A stretch of DNA of 64,000 nucleotides, taken from positions 124,001 to 188,000 of the forward strand of contig JADJBS010000009.1 in assembly GCA_016703665.1 (NCBI GenBank), read 5' to 3'. Under the pieces are notes generated by a model. It worked only from the letters and a program-made list of their open reading frames with translations, was not told the origin of the DNA and searched no databases. The stretch comes from Candidatus Defluviibacillus avedoerensis (lineage in GTDB: Bacteria; Pseudomonadota; Gammaproteobacteria; Burkholderiales; Burkholderiaceae_C). Of the stretch, positions 55,942 through 64,000 are shown piece by piece (the first letter of the stretch is position 1; each line of letters starts with the position of its first letter). The position numbers were made by a program, and so were the translations under genes.

Positions 55942-56490
55942 ATGAGTTTTCGCAGCCCCATCAAGCATTGCAGAAACTGCGGCAGCGCCGTGGTTTTTCG
56001 CGTTCCTGACGACGGTGACCACAATGTGCGTGCCGTCTGTCCAGACTGCATCACCGTTCACTACGAGAACCCACTCAACGTGGTGGGTACCGTTCCCTAC
56101 CTGGGAGAACAAATCCTATTGTGCAAGCGCAACATTGAGCCTCGCAAAGGGTTCTGGACCTTGCCGGCGGGGTTCATGGAACTGAACGAAACCACGTCCC
56201 AGGGGGCAGCCAGAGAAACTGACGAAGAAGCCGGCGCCAAGTTCAACATCGGGCCACTTTTCTCTGTTTTGAGCGTTCCAAGGGTTGGCCAAGTTCACCT
56301 TTTTTACCTGGCCAAGCTGACCAGTGCCGAGTTCAACCCTGGCCACGAGACCATGGAAGCCAGGCTCTTTGATGAGCACGAGATTCCCTGGGATGACATT
56401 GCATTCCGAACAGTCAAGCTCACGCTAGAGCGTTACTTTGCAGACCGGCGCGGTGGCCAATTTGGGATTCACAACATGGACGTCGTTTGA
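55942..56490 (+). CDS. Nudix hydrolase with N-terminal zinc ribbon
   Basis: 182 residues. Zinc-ribbon cysteines CRNCG and CPDC at about 11-38 precede the Nudix box G-x5-E-x7-RE-x2-EE-x-G (GFMELNETTSQGAARETDEEAGA), which binds Mg2+ and cleaves nucleoside diphosphates linked to another group. The zinc-ribbon subgroup often acts on NADH or FAD-like substrates. Its stop overlaps the next gene by 4 bp. Confidence 0.9.
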   Translation: MSFRSPIKHCRNCGSAVVFRVPDDGDHNVRAVCPDCITVHYENPLNVVGTVPYLGEQILLCKRNIEPRKGFWTLPAGFMELNETTSQGAARETDEEAGAKFNIGPLFSVLSVPRVGQVHLFYLAKLTSAEFNPGHETMEARLFDEHEIPWDDIAFRTVKLTLERYFADRRGGQFGIHNMDVV

Positions 56491-57767
56491 CAATGGAACA
56501 GGTCTCTCAAAGCGCAAAATGGGCTATCGATCACAGTCCGTTTGCAGCAGGACTGCTGCGACTTGCTACATCAAACCCGACTGGGTCGGCCACTTTGGTG
56601 GCAGCCAACCAGCAGTTTCAAACCTTGGTAGGGGTCGATACGCTGCCTGGTGCGCTGCATGAGGTCTTGAATACGGATCCACAGTCTACAGAGTGGGTTC
56701 GTGCCATCGATACGGTTTTGGTACTTGGAAGGCCCACGAGTTGCCGCTTGAAGGCTTACCGCAAAAGCCTTGGTCATCATGTCAACGCCGAATCCTTTCA
56801 AGCAGAAATACATCTGATGCCAGTTGAGGACGATACTGCCAGCGGGGAACAGTTTGTTTTGATCACTCTTCAGGACTGCACAGATACCCATCAGGCGGCA
56901 CAAAGTCTGAGCCAGGAACGTCAGCGACTTCTGACCATTACCGCCGAATTGGAAGAGGGCGTGCTGGTCGTGGACAGTGCCATGCTGGTCAGCCAGATCA
57001 ACGACGCTGCTGCCCGCATGATGGGCCTGGCAGTTGCAGATGCTGTTGGCAGGCATGTCAATGATGTGCTGATTATGCTCAATGCACAAACGGGTGGCAA
57101 CTTCAACAATCCGATGGTGACAGCTATTCTGGTCGGCATCGACGCTGGCTGGACAGACGGCATTGCCCTTGCGCGGGCCAATGGAGGGCACCAGACTGTC
57201 AGGTTTTGTACCAAAGTCATACGTGACGACGATGGAATGCCCGTCGAGGCGGTGCTGATCTTGCGTGACCTTGAGCAACAGACAGCCGTGCTGGCCAGTC
57301 TGAATCACCAGGCAGGTCACGACGCCTTGACCGGTTTGGTCTTGCGAGCGGTGTTTGATGAACGTTTGGCCCAGGCGCTAGCCCTGAGCGAACGCCATGG
57401 CCGACGCAGCGCTTTCATGTTGATTCGCCTTCTAGGCTTGGATGAGGCACGCCTGTTGCACGGGCATGCGGCCACCGACGATCATTTAAAACACATTGCC
57501 GAGCAGCTTGTTGCAGTGTTTCGCCGTTCAGACACGCTCTGCCGGTTTGATGAGCACCATTTCGCCGTGGTGTTGACACATCTGGACGATGCGATTGGCG
57601 CTGACTTGCTGCTGCGCAAACTGTCTAAAGTAAGGATACCTGAGCCATTACTGTTGAAGGCGGCTCTGTCGTTTTACCCTAAAGACGGTGAAACAGCTCT
57701 TGGCTTGATCGCCCATTGCACCGCACAGTTGCCAGATATCCCCACCCAGCCTGCACCTCTCCAGTAA
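56487..57767 (+). CDS. PAS-domain protein with degenerate GGDEF domain
   Basis: 426 residues, no membrane segments. N-terminal PAS-like regions (about 10-110 and 155-265: RLLTITAELEEGVLVVDSAML, MMGLAVADAVGRHVNDVLI) are followed by a GGDEF-like fold (about 275-400: HDALTGLVLRAVFDERLAQAL). The active-site loop is RFDEHHFAVVL instead of GGDEF, and no RxxD I-site is evident, so it cannot be a cyclase; a GTP or c-di-GMP-independent signalling role is likely. It overlaps the Nudix gene by 4 bp. Confidence 0.8.
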   Translation: MTMEQVSQSAKWAIDHSPFAAGLLRLATSNPTGSATLVAANQQFQTLVGVDTLPGALHEVLNTDPQSTEWVRAIDTVLVLGRPTSCRLKAYRKSLGHHVNAESFQAEIHLMPVEDDTASGEQFVLITLQDCTDTHQAAQSLSQERQRLLTITAELEEGVLVVDSAMLVSQINDAAARMMGLAVADAVGRHVNDVLIMLNAQTGGNFNNPMVTAILVGIDAGWTDGIALARANGGHQTVRFCTKVIRDDDGMPVEAVLILRDLEQQTAVLASLNHQAGHDALTGLVLRAVFDERLAQALALSERHGRRSAFMLIRLLGLDEARLLHGHAATDDHLKHIAEQLVAVFRRSDTLCRFDEHHFAVVLTHLDDAIGADLLLRKLSKVRIPEPLLLKAALSFYPKDGETALGLIAHCTAQLPDIPTQPAPLQ

Positions 57768-57787
57768 CCCGAGACAGCCGCGTATTG

Positions 57788-58450
57788 ATGGACCCGGTCT
57801 ACCTTGACGAAGACCTGCTCGTCCTGAATAAACCTGAAGGCTTGCTGTCTGTGCCAGGCAGAGGACCTGACAAGCAGGACTGCCTTTCTTCGCGCGCCCA
57901 AGTCATTTGGCCGGGAGCCTTGGTCGTGCATCGACTGGACCAGGCGACATCTGGCCTTTTGGTCATGGCTAGAAATTCAGCAACTCAAGTCGCCATGGGG
58001 CAATTGTTCGAGGCGAGACAAGTCTCCAAATCCTATGTTGCCCTGGTCTGGGGCGTGCCTTGCTTGACGGCCAGCAAATGGGTTCGAATTGAGTTGCCGA
58101 TTGCCGCAGATTGGGAGCGCCGACCTAGAAGAAAGATTGACCATGTGATCGGTAAGCCGTCCACCACACTTTGGCGCTTTGCTGAGCCCAATGAAGGTGG
58201 CCACGCTGGTGCTGTGAATGAACCCAGTCAAATCGGCAGCCGTGTGATTCTGGAACCTTTGACCGGCCGAACCCACCAACTCAGGATTCACATGCACTCC
58301 ATAGGACATCCCATTATCGGAGATCAACTGTATGGCATCCAGGGGGGCAATGGATCAGTCAGTCGATTGATGCTGCACGCATACCAGTTAGAGTTTTCTC
58401 ATCCCACCACAGGTGTGCGATTACAGTTATCGGCGGCGGCAGAGTTCTAG
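57788..58450 (+). CDS. RluA-family RNA pseudouridine synthase
   Basis: 220 residues from ATG 57788. Catalytic motif HRLDQATSGLL (Asp nucleophile) at about 44-54, plus GRTHQLRIHMHSIGHPIIGD and ILNKPEGL-like LVLNKPEGLLSVPG. It lacks an N-terminal S4 domain and is short for RluA/C/D, close to the RluA/TruC subgroup. It isomerises a uridine in rRNA or tRNA; the target is unknown. It follows the degenerate GGDEF gene by 20 bp. Confidence 0.9.
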   Translation: MDPVYLDEDLLVLNKPEGLLSVPGRGPDKQDCLSSRAQVIWPGALVVHRLDQATSGLLVMARNSATQVAMGQLFEARQVSKSYVALVWGVPCLTASKWVRIELPIAADWERRPRRKIDHVIGKPSTTLWRFAEPNEGGHAGAVNEPSQIGSRVILEPLTGRTHQLRIHMHSIGHPIIGDQLYGIQGGNGSVSRLMLHAYQLEFSHPTTGVRLQLSAAAEF

Positions 58451-58638
58451 GGATATGCGCACTGGCCTGATGGCGTGCCAACTTGTCCATTCAGTTCAAG
58501 CAATCTGCTGACATACCGTCAGGGCCGCGATACCCATGTCTTCAGTGAATCAATTGGAATCTCGGTAGCCGCTTTGACTGGCCTTGGTTTCAGAAAGCAA
58601 ACTAAATCGCTTTAGCTAAATCTCAACTACAGACTCAG

Positions 58639-59067
58639 TTATCTGGAGTGGCGTTTCGCCTCAAGTGCCTGAACGATGGCATCGTAAATTCTGGTGAGGT
58701 ACCTGCCATCAGGGGATTTCAAAGCCTTGATTTCACTGCCCTTGAAATCGATGATCAGCACGTAATAAGGCTTTCGGCTGATCCAAAAATACGCTGTCGC
58801 AGCCAATACAGCCAAGCTGACATAGAGTTGAAATGGAAGGATGGCCAAACCCACCAGAAAAACAGCAATGCTGTCCCACGTAAAGGTCGCACCCTTGATC
58901 ACCTTGGTTGACTTGATGTCCTTGATGGGGAAATGCCGACCACTGTTCACAAACTGATCATCACTCACCCAAACGTTCCCTTCGTGAAACAAGCTGTTGA
59001 AGGATGTCAACTTGCTATCGCCGAAGCCGCTCTGGAAATCTGTGGGAGGATTGTGACGCGTAGCCAT
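58639..59067 (-). CDS. DUF6232-like small membrane protein
   Basis: 142 residues. An N-terminal beta-rich segment (LFHEGNVWVSDDQFVNSGRHFPIKDIKSTKV) resembling a PH-like domain, then a hydrophobic stretch of about 45 residues (IAVFLVGLAILPFQLYVSLAVLAATAYF) and a beta-rich tail (YYVLIIDFKGSEIKALKSPDGRYLTRIYDAI). This arrangement matches DUF6232. Function unknown. It is isolated: 188 bp before and 214 bp after are non-coding with nothing recognisable. Confidence 0.65.
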   Translation of the reverse strand: MATRHNPPTDFQSGFGDSKLTSFNSLFHEGNVWVSDDQFVNSGRHFPIKDIKSTKVIKGATFTWDSIAVFLVGLAILPFQLYVSLAVLAATAYFWISRKPYYVLIIDFKGSEIKALKSPDGRYLTRIYDAIVQALEAKRHSR

Positions 59068-59281
59068 TTCAGAAATGCCAAAACTGATAATTTATTCTCA
59101 AACAAACAAGCTATCTTGCGATGACAGCTACAGATTTGCCAAATATACCTGATGTCCAGGACAAATCAATCCCCAAAATGAGGGGGGTGTGAGCAAGTCG
59201 CAATCTGAGGCTGACATTGCGTTCCGTTCTCCAGTTTGCTCTTCAGATTTGAAGCCATCTCGTTTATGGACGAATTTAAAA

Positions 59282-60061
59282 TCATTGCCAATTTTCGCTC
59301 GCTAGGCAAATTGACGACTTTAACGCCAATGGGATTGGCAAAGGCCCTGTCCGCCCCAACTCACGTCGTGCCCGGCTAGCAGCCAGTAGCCTGCAAATGC
59401 CATCAGGCCGAGCAGGTAAATCCAACGCCTGCATGAGCGGTGGGCCGCGCCGCTTAAGGATGTGCAGGCGCATGGCCGTCTCCGCGGCACTGTCGGCAGA
59501 GGGTGGTTCCAGCATCACACGCAGCGGTGCCGGACTTGCATCCTGCGCTACGGCTGAGGGGCGGAATACAAACAGAGCATGCCCGTGCGTTTGCGCGGCC
59601 AAGTGCAGGCGACGCAAGGCGGGCATGGTGACCCGGCGGTCTTGTGGCAACCAGGCCAGCACTGCGGCAATGGAGGGGCAACGCAAGCCCTGCTCTGCCA
59701 CCCATAACTGGGCTGCTGGGTCTTGGCAGTCCACCCACAGCAGGCGCTGGGCACTCAGGCCACACGCAGCTAGGCCTGGTATAAAAGGCTGAACAAAACG
59801 ACTGGCGGCCCCCACCAGCAACACAGGTTTAGCAGCGCACAACACGCTTAGGGCAGGCAGCAGCAATTGCCAGTCATGGTGGCTGGCTTGTGCTTGCAAG
59901 ACCTCCACCATGACACCTAAAGGCCAACCACCGCCTGGAAAATAATCGTTCAACGTCATAAAACCAGTAGAACAAACTGCTGTGGAATCGCCCGCAGCCT
60001 CACTCAACTGATCTGCGCGCCAGACAGCGGGAGAAGCCAGAACAGAGGATAGTCGGGACAT
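59282..60061 (-). CDS. imuA: Translesion-synthesis accessory protein ImuA (orphan)
   Basis: 259 residues resembling ImuA of the ImuA-ImuB-DnaE2 mutasome, a RecA-like fold lacking a Walker motif (STGFMTLNDYFPGGGWPLGVMVEVLQA, QRLLWVDCQDPAAQLWVAEQGLRC, LHILKRRGPPLMQALDLP). A LexA-type box lies 28 bp upstream. ImuB and DnaE2 would be expected downstream (leftward), but only 214 bp of non-coding DNA and an unrelated gene follow. The C-terminal 15 residues look atypical, suggesting the tail was altered when the rest of the operon was lost. Confidence 0.85.
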   Translation of the reverse strand: MSRLSSVLASPAVWRADQLSEAAGDSTAVCSTGFMTLNDYFPGGGWPLGVMVEVLQAQASHHDWQLLLPALSVLCAAKPVLLVGAASRFVQPFIPGLAACGLSAQRLLWVDCQDPAAQLWVAEQGLRCPSIAAVLAWLPQDRRVTMPALRRLHLAAQTHGHALFVFRPSAVAQDASPAPLRVMLEPPSADSAAETAMRLHILKRRGPPLMQALDLPARPDGICRLLAASRARRELGRTGPLPIPLALKSSICLASENWQ

Positions 60062-60088
60062 GGTGCATGTATTTAAAGTGTCATGTTA

Positions 60089-60104
60089 CTGTGATTTTAT
60101 ACAG
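60089..60104. promoter_or_regulatory. LexA (SOS) box upstream of imuA
   Basis: CTGTGATTTTATACAG is CTGT-N8-ACAG, the classical LexA palindrome, extended by TA and TT on the flanks. It is followed by a second CTGT, spaced as ACAG-N6-CTGT. It lies 28 bp before the imuA start and would make it DNA-damage inducible. Confidence 0.85.
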
Positions 60105-60122
60105 TTTTAGCTGTATATTTCA

Positions 60123-60290
60123 CTATTGCACTGCCACACCCAACACACGTTGAACCATTGGGGCAAAAGCAGGATCAAGGCACAGATGCGCCCGTCATGA
60201 ACCAGTGTTTTGTAAAGGGTCGATTTACCAGCGCCGTTAGGCACCTACCAGCAAATGGAAAATGGGAATGTTCAGAGAGGAATCAGTTTA
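60123..60290 (-). pseudogene. Remnant of a P-loop toxin-like protein (zeta-toxin-type)
   Basis: The minus strand reads IPIFHLLVG, then, after one extra base near 60238, NGAGKSTLYKTLVHDGR, a P-loop as in zeta toxins, then after a further shift AFAPMVQRVLGVAVQ and a stop. No start is evident. The family phosphorylates UDP-sugars to stop growth. It is next to and downstream of a ParD-like antitoxin remnant, the usual gene order for this pair. Only about 55 residues remain. Confidence 0.5.
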
Positions 60291-60323
60291 AAAAGGTGTT
60301 TATGCATCAAATCGTCGCACTTT

Positions 60324-60560
60324 TTACCTGGGCTTGAGCACGTTCTTTATTGCGCATGACAGTTTCGTAGCGAGCGAGGTGGCTTGCGTTTCCTGCACGG
60401 TGAGGCCGGAATGCTCCACGACTTGGCCCAGCGTAGCCCAATACTCAATTTGGCTGTCTACCAAGCGGTTCATGGGTTGGGCGGCCTTGCGTGCCTGGAA
60501 TATCAGGCTACCGGGAAGTTTGACAGATGAAAACGCGGCAAGGGCAGATATACAAAACTC
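60324..60560 (-). pseudogene. ParD-like antitoxin remnant (PF11903 type)
   Basis: Not in an ATG-initiated frame, but the minus strand reads VKLPGSLIFQARKAAQPMNR, LVDSQIEYWATLGQVVE, HSGLTVQETQ and ends at 60324. This matches the ParD-like antitoxin pattern (MNRSVxxQIEYWAxLGR). No start codon is present in frame after the upstream stops, so the 5' end is lost or frameshifted. It is a DNA-binding antitoxin that would neutralise the neighbouring P-loop toxin. Confidence 0.55.
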
Positions 60561-60601
60561 CCGATTGGTGCAATTTGCGCCACTTCGGATCTATTAGCAA
60601 C

Positions 60602-61754
60602 TTAGGCGGCGACTTCCACCCGGTTACGACCGCGCGATTTAGCCAAGTACACGGCGCCGTCTGCACTTTTCAGCAGTTGGTCCAGGCTGACACCATCGGA
60701 AACGCTTGCTATGCCAACGCTGACAGTAAAGCGAATATTGCGCGAACCCACCGTCAGTCGGGTGACTGAAACGGCTACGCGGATTCGCTCAGCAACCACC
60801 CGCGCTGCAACGGGAGAGGTGTCGGGAAGCAGGATCATGAACTCTTCACCGCCGTAGCGCCCCAGAAGGCCCGCGGCGCAGACACTTTGCTGACTTTCGA
60901 CAAATTTTGCAGCACTTCATCCCCGGTCGGGTGGCCGTAGTGGTCGTTGATCATCTTGAACCGATCCAGATCCAGCATCAGCAAAGCCACATCGCGCTGC
61001 ATACGGTGGCCCTGCTGACCTCCGCCTCTGCCAACTGAATGAAGCCACGACGCGAATAAGCACCCGTTAGCACGTCATGGCTGATCAGGTATTCCAGTTC
61101 TTGCTTGAGTCGATCAAACGCGATCAAGACCAGCCCCATGGAGAATGCCACCACAGTAATGGGATACAGCAGAGTTAGCACGCTCAAACTGGTGGGGTGC
61201 CATCGGCAACGCGGAGACTGGCTTATACCAAAGCGCCCAAACACCACGGGTCATGGCAATGGCCATCACCCCCGAGATAAAGATGGCCGCGAACATGTTA
61301 CTGAAACGCCAGCGGCTTTTGCCTTCGTCGGTGTCAAAATCAATACCAGACACAGCAGCAGCAGGCTGGCATTGGTGAATGTGGTGACGGTAACCCTCGC
61401 CCACAACAGCGGATCGATGTATATAAACCAGAGTGAACCCAGCAGGTGAATGCTGGCAGGTGCGACCCACAACAAGTACTTGGGTTCTTTATTCTTGAAC
61501 TGGCACAGCCCCACATAGAGCAGCAGAACTCCGGCCTGCAACAGCACAGTGCCGACCAGGATGCTAAAGAAATCCGGCAAATACTGACGCCCGGCCTGAA
61601 GAAAAGCGGCCGCAGCAAACACCCAGTAAGCGTGACTCCAGCGCTGAAGCCCCTTGACGGTAATGGGGAAGCTTCTGGCCTGAAAATGGAATACCACCGC
61701 CATCAGCAATGCTGAAAAAGCGACGCTCAGCACCATGCGCGAATCCAGTTCCAT
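60602..61754 (-). pseudogene. Membrane diguanylate cyclase, multiply frameshifted
   Basis: Five consecutive frame segments form one gene. The first 155 residues have six membrane helices (MVLSVAFSALLMAVVFHF, YWVFAAAAFLQAG, ILVGTVLLQAGVLLLYVGL and so on), followed by a GGDEF domain: HDVLTGAYSRRGFIQL, DLDRFKMINDHYGHPTGDEV, GRYGGEEFMILLPDTS. GGEEF is a working variant. Frame changes fall near 61325, 61195, 61020 and 60880. Whole-gene length would be about 380 residues. Either a decaying gene or a poorly sequenced one; the neighbouring genes show the same damage. Confidence 0.75.
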
Positions 61755-61903
61755 GCGGCAAGAGTCTACAGCGACTACCTGCTAGTTACCCGTCGATTTG
61801 AAATATCCTATTTCCACCCTGGGCAGATCACCAAGCTACGGTGGACAGACGGGACAACAGAGCCGCCAAAAACCTTCGCGGGTCTTGAGGCGGCTTAAGC
61901 TTG

Positions 61904-62545
61904 TCAGGCGATCAGCTTGACGCCTGTCTTGCTTTGCAATGACTTATCGTGACACCGGGCGCCATCTCAACCACCTTCAGTCCAGTGGGCGTGACGTCCA
62001 TGACAGCCAGATCGGTGATGATGCGATCAACCACGCCGACGCCTGTTAAAGGCAGTGTGCACTTAGGCAAAATCTTGAGATCTTCAGGGTTCCGTCTTTC
62101 TTTTTGGCTACGTGCTCCATCAAAACGATCACCGTTTCACGCCCGCAACCAAGTCCATTGCGCCGCCCATGCCCTTCACCAGCTTGCCAGGGATCATCCA
62201 GTTGGCCAGATCGCCGTGCTCGCTGACCTGCATGGCGCCGAGGATGGCCAGATTGATGTGGCCACCGCGGATCATGGCAAAACTGTCGTGGCTGCCAAAA
62301 ATGGAGGAGCCTTTGAGCGTCGTCACAGTTTGCTTGCCGGCATTGATCAGGTCTGCATCGACTTCATCCTCTGTCGGAAACGGGCCAATGCCCAGCATGC
62401 CGTTTTCGGACTGCAGCCACACGTCCATGGTGCTGGGCACGTGATTGGCCACCAGCGTGGGAATGCCGATACCCAAATTCACATAGAAACCGTCTTGCAG
62501 TTCTTTGGCCGCCCGGGCGGCCATTTGGTGTTGACTCCAGCTCAT
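61904..62545 (-). pseudogene. scoB: 3-oxoacid CoA-transferase subunit B, frameshifted
   Basis: The first 138 residues are a normal ScoB (MSWSQHQMAARAAKELQDGF, NLGIGIPTLV, SENGMLGIG, GGHINLAILGAMQVSEHGDLANWMIPGKLVKGMGGAMDL) with the catalytic Glu in SENG. The rest, VIVLMEHVAKK, LKILPKCTLPLTGVGVVDRI, VVEMAPGVT and TGVKLIA, is spread over other frames after breaks near 62130, 62092 and 61940. With scoA it transfers CoA from succinyl-CoA to acetoacetate-type acids. Confidence 0.8.
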
Positions 62546-62582
62546 GATCAGGCCGCCCGCCGAGCCGTCTCAAGGCGCGATT

Positions 62583-62635
62583 GTCCCCCCTCGGGGGGCA
62601 GTGAATACACAAAGTGAAGAACGTGGGGGTGGTTC
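62583..62635. repeat. GC palindrome element between scoB and scoA
   Basis: CCCCCCTCGGGGGG palindrome at 62585-62598 followed by GTGGGGGTGG, a type of intergenic GC-hairpin that I recognise as common in Comamonadaceae. It lies in the 93-bp scoB-scoA gap. Confidence 0.5.
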
Positions 62636-62638
62636 ATC

Positions 62639-63345
62639 TTAGACTCCTGCTTTCTCGGTGATGGTGCGCTTTTCAATGCGTTTTTCAGGGTTGGCATTGA
62701 GCACAATGCGGTGGACATAGATGCCGGGGAGGTGCACATCATCCGGAGCGATGTCACCCAGCTCAACGATTCTCTCGACTTCCACAATGCAAATTTTGCC
62801 GGCCATGGCTACGGCAGGGTTGAAATTGCGGGCGGTCAGGTTGAAGCGCAGATTGCCTGATTTATCGGCAACGTCGGCTTTCACCAGTGACACATCTGGA
62901 ACCAAAGAATGCTCCATGACGTAGGTTTCGCCGTCGAAATCCCGAAGTTCCTTACCTTCTGCCACCTGTGTGCCTACACCGGTTTTGGTAAAGAAAGCAG
63001 GAATACCAGCCCTCCTGCGCGCAGTTTCTTCGGCCAACGTGCCTTTGAGGGGTGAATTCAAGCGCCAGTTCGCCTGCAAGGTACTGGCGCTCAAACTTTT
63101 GTTTTCGCCCACATACGATGAAATCATTTTCTTTGATCTGGCGGGTTTGTTAGCAACTTGCCCAGGCCAAAGCCGTCAACACCCGCATTATTGGAAATGG
63201 CTGTCAGGTCTTTTTGCCAATGTCGCGCAGCGTCAATCAAGGCCTCGGGAATGCCGCACAAGCCGAATCCGCCCACACCGAGCAACTGGCCATCTTGCAC
63301 GATGCCGTCGAGCGCAGCGGCAGCCGAAGGATAAATTTTGTTCAC
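62639..63345 (-). pseudogene. scoA: 3-oxoacid CoA-transferase subunit A, multiply frameshifted
   Basis: The 5' part reads MNKIYPSAAAALDGIVQDGQ, GVGGFGLCGIPEALIDA, NNAGVDGFGLGKLL; the 3' part reads GIPAFFTKTGVGTQVAEGKE and AVMAGKICIVEVERIVELG. Both are typical ScoA. Between 63000 and 63160 about six one-base gains or losses occur, mostly in A runs (for instance AAAG for AAG), so the middle is unreadable in one frame. Restored length would be about 234 residues. Confidence 0.8.
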
Positions 63346-63416
63346 GTCAGTCTCCTGAAACTAAGAATTGCAACAATACTACCTACTTTGATACGTAGAA
63401 ATTCGTAAGGGAAGCT

Positions 63417-64000
63417 GTGCAGATAGATTACCAACTCGCGTTTGATACGGCACCTGTGGGCCTGGTGTTGTCACGCAACCGCAGCATCATGGATTGCAAC
63501 CAAAGCTTGTGCGACATGTTCGGCATCACGCGAACAGTTGGCAGGACAGTCATTTCAGATCCTCTACCCCAGTGTGGACGAATACGAACGCACCGGCAAG
63601 CGCATTGCACCCATTTTGAACCGCAATGGCACCTATTCCGATGATCGCCTGATGAAAAACGTGGACGGCAGGCCTGGGTGGGCGAAATATTCTGGTGTCA
63701 CGTCACAGGTCGCGCCCTGAACAGGGACGATCCACATGAGTCTGGCATCTGGACTTTGAAGACTTGAGCGCCAACCGGCCAGTCAAGGCCGAACTGACTG
63801 CCCGTGAACGCGAGGTTGCCGCTCATTTGATGGAAGGGTTGACCTCCAAGCAGATTGGAAAGGTACTGGGTATCAGTCACCGCACGGTGGAAATTTACCG
63901 GGCAAGGCTGATGCACAAATACAAATCATCTACAACGGCAGATTTGGTGCATAAGCTGATGGGGCTAACCTGCGCCTCATCGTGCTTGCCCGGCACCCGT
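63417..64000 (+). pseudogene. PAS-domain LuxR-family response regulator, frameshifted and cut by the window end
   Basis: Begins GTG 63417 (MQIDYQLAFDTAPVGLVLSR, a PAS domain), shifts frame near 63540 (SFQILYPSVDEYERTGKRIA) and again near 63680 (EIFWCHVTGRALNRDDPHES) and 63757, then gives a complete LuxR helix-turn-helix (LTAREREVAAHLMEGLTSKQ, IGKVLGISHRTVEIYRARLM). No stop is reached by position 64000. It is divergent from scoA and its likely regulator. The breaks are mostly at short T or A runs. Confidence 0.7.

Noticed and set aside
60334..60597. 87-codon plus-strand frame starting at 60334
   Set aside because: The opposite strand carries antitoxin-like peptide; the plus-strand frame has no family features.
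1..64000. CRISPR array, prophage, insertion sequence, tRNA or rRNA genes
   Set aside because: No regularly spaced repeats, transposase or integrase motifs, or tRNA-like cloverleaf were noticed on reading; a tRNA scan was not possible.

Overview
The window is about 64 kb of chromosome from a betaproteobacterium, most likely Burkholderiales, family Comamonadaceae (Rhodoferax/Polaromonas-like). The evidence is GC-rich coding with dense gene packing, a class I phaC-phaA-phaB polyhydroxybutyrate operon, the aerobic benzoyl-CoA (box) pathway with a BoxR-type regulator, Bug-type and TRAP solute transporters, chemoreceptors ending in a WETF-type pentapeptide, and short dispersed AT-rich repeats inside genes that I associate with this family. 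The genus call is an inference. No rRNA, tRNA, CRISPR array, phage or insertion sequence was seen.

Layout. 0-15.7 kb: patatin-like protein (partial), AhpD-like protein, MnmH tRNA selenouridine synthase, a beta-CASP MBL nuclease, two chemoreceptors, PlsC-like acyltransferase, Fe-alcohol dehydrogenase, an HSL-type esterase, a thioesterase-acetyltransferase fusion, an O-antigen-ligase/TPR protein, arginase and YgfZ. 15.7-20.1 kb: housekeeping operon mltG-tmk-holB-pilZ-tatD-ankyrin. 20.2-29.9 kb: the complete benzoate/box locus, with hydrolase-bclA-boxD leftward and boxR-boxC-boxB-boxA rightward. 30-35.5 kb: ldcA, a TadA-dehalogenase-like fusion, PaiB, an M20 peptidase and a secreted orphan. 35.6-39.4 kb: phaCAB, closed by a strong terminator. 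39.5-47.1 kb: small membrane protein, NhaD antiporter, P2-type ATPase, PgeF, zeta-class GST and a CHASE-GGDEF cyclase. 47.1-55.9 kb: a catabolic island with FCD-GntR regulator, Rieske oxygenase, glutamine-synthetase-like ligase, ABM protein, Bug binding protein, FAH-family hydrolase and a DctQMP TRAP transporter. 55.9-64 kb: Nudix, degenerate GGDEF protein, RluA synthase, DUF6232-like protein, orphan imuA with LexA box, then a heavily indel-riddled stretch (toxin-antitoxin remnant, diguanylate cyclase, scoB/scoA CoA-transferase, PAS-LuxR regulator).

How the parts work together. Benzoate is activated by BclA, epoxidised by BoxA/BoxB, ring-opened by BoxC and oxidised by BoxD. The acetyl-CoA and succinyl-CoA formed can feed PhaCAB storage. 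The BoxR-type operator before boxC (ATGCAATATGATGCAT) recurs almost identically 41 bp before the TRAP operon 27 kb away, suggesting that the transporter belongs to the same regulon. The Rieske/GS-like island looks like a separate pathway, possibly for an amine-bearing aromatic, under a divergent GntR regulator with three half-sites phased at 21 bp.

Sequence quality matters here. At least eight otherwise well-conserved genes (rocF, ygfZ, ankyrin, boxB, phaA, phaC, gntR, scoB) carry one-base slips, mostly in homopolymers. Indel density climbs sharply after about 60 kb. Sequencing or assembly error is the leading explanation for most of these; the tatD internal deletion and the toxin-antitoxin remnant look more like real loss.
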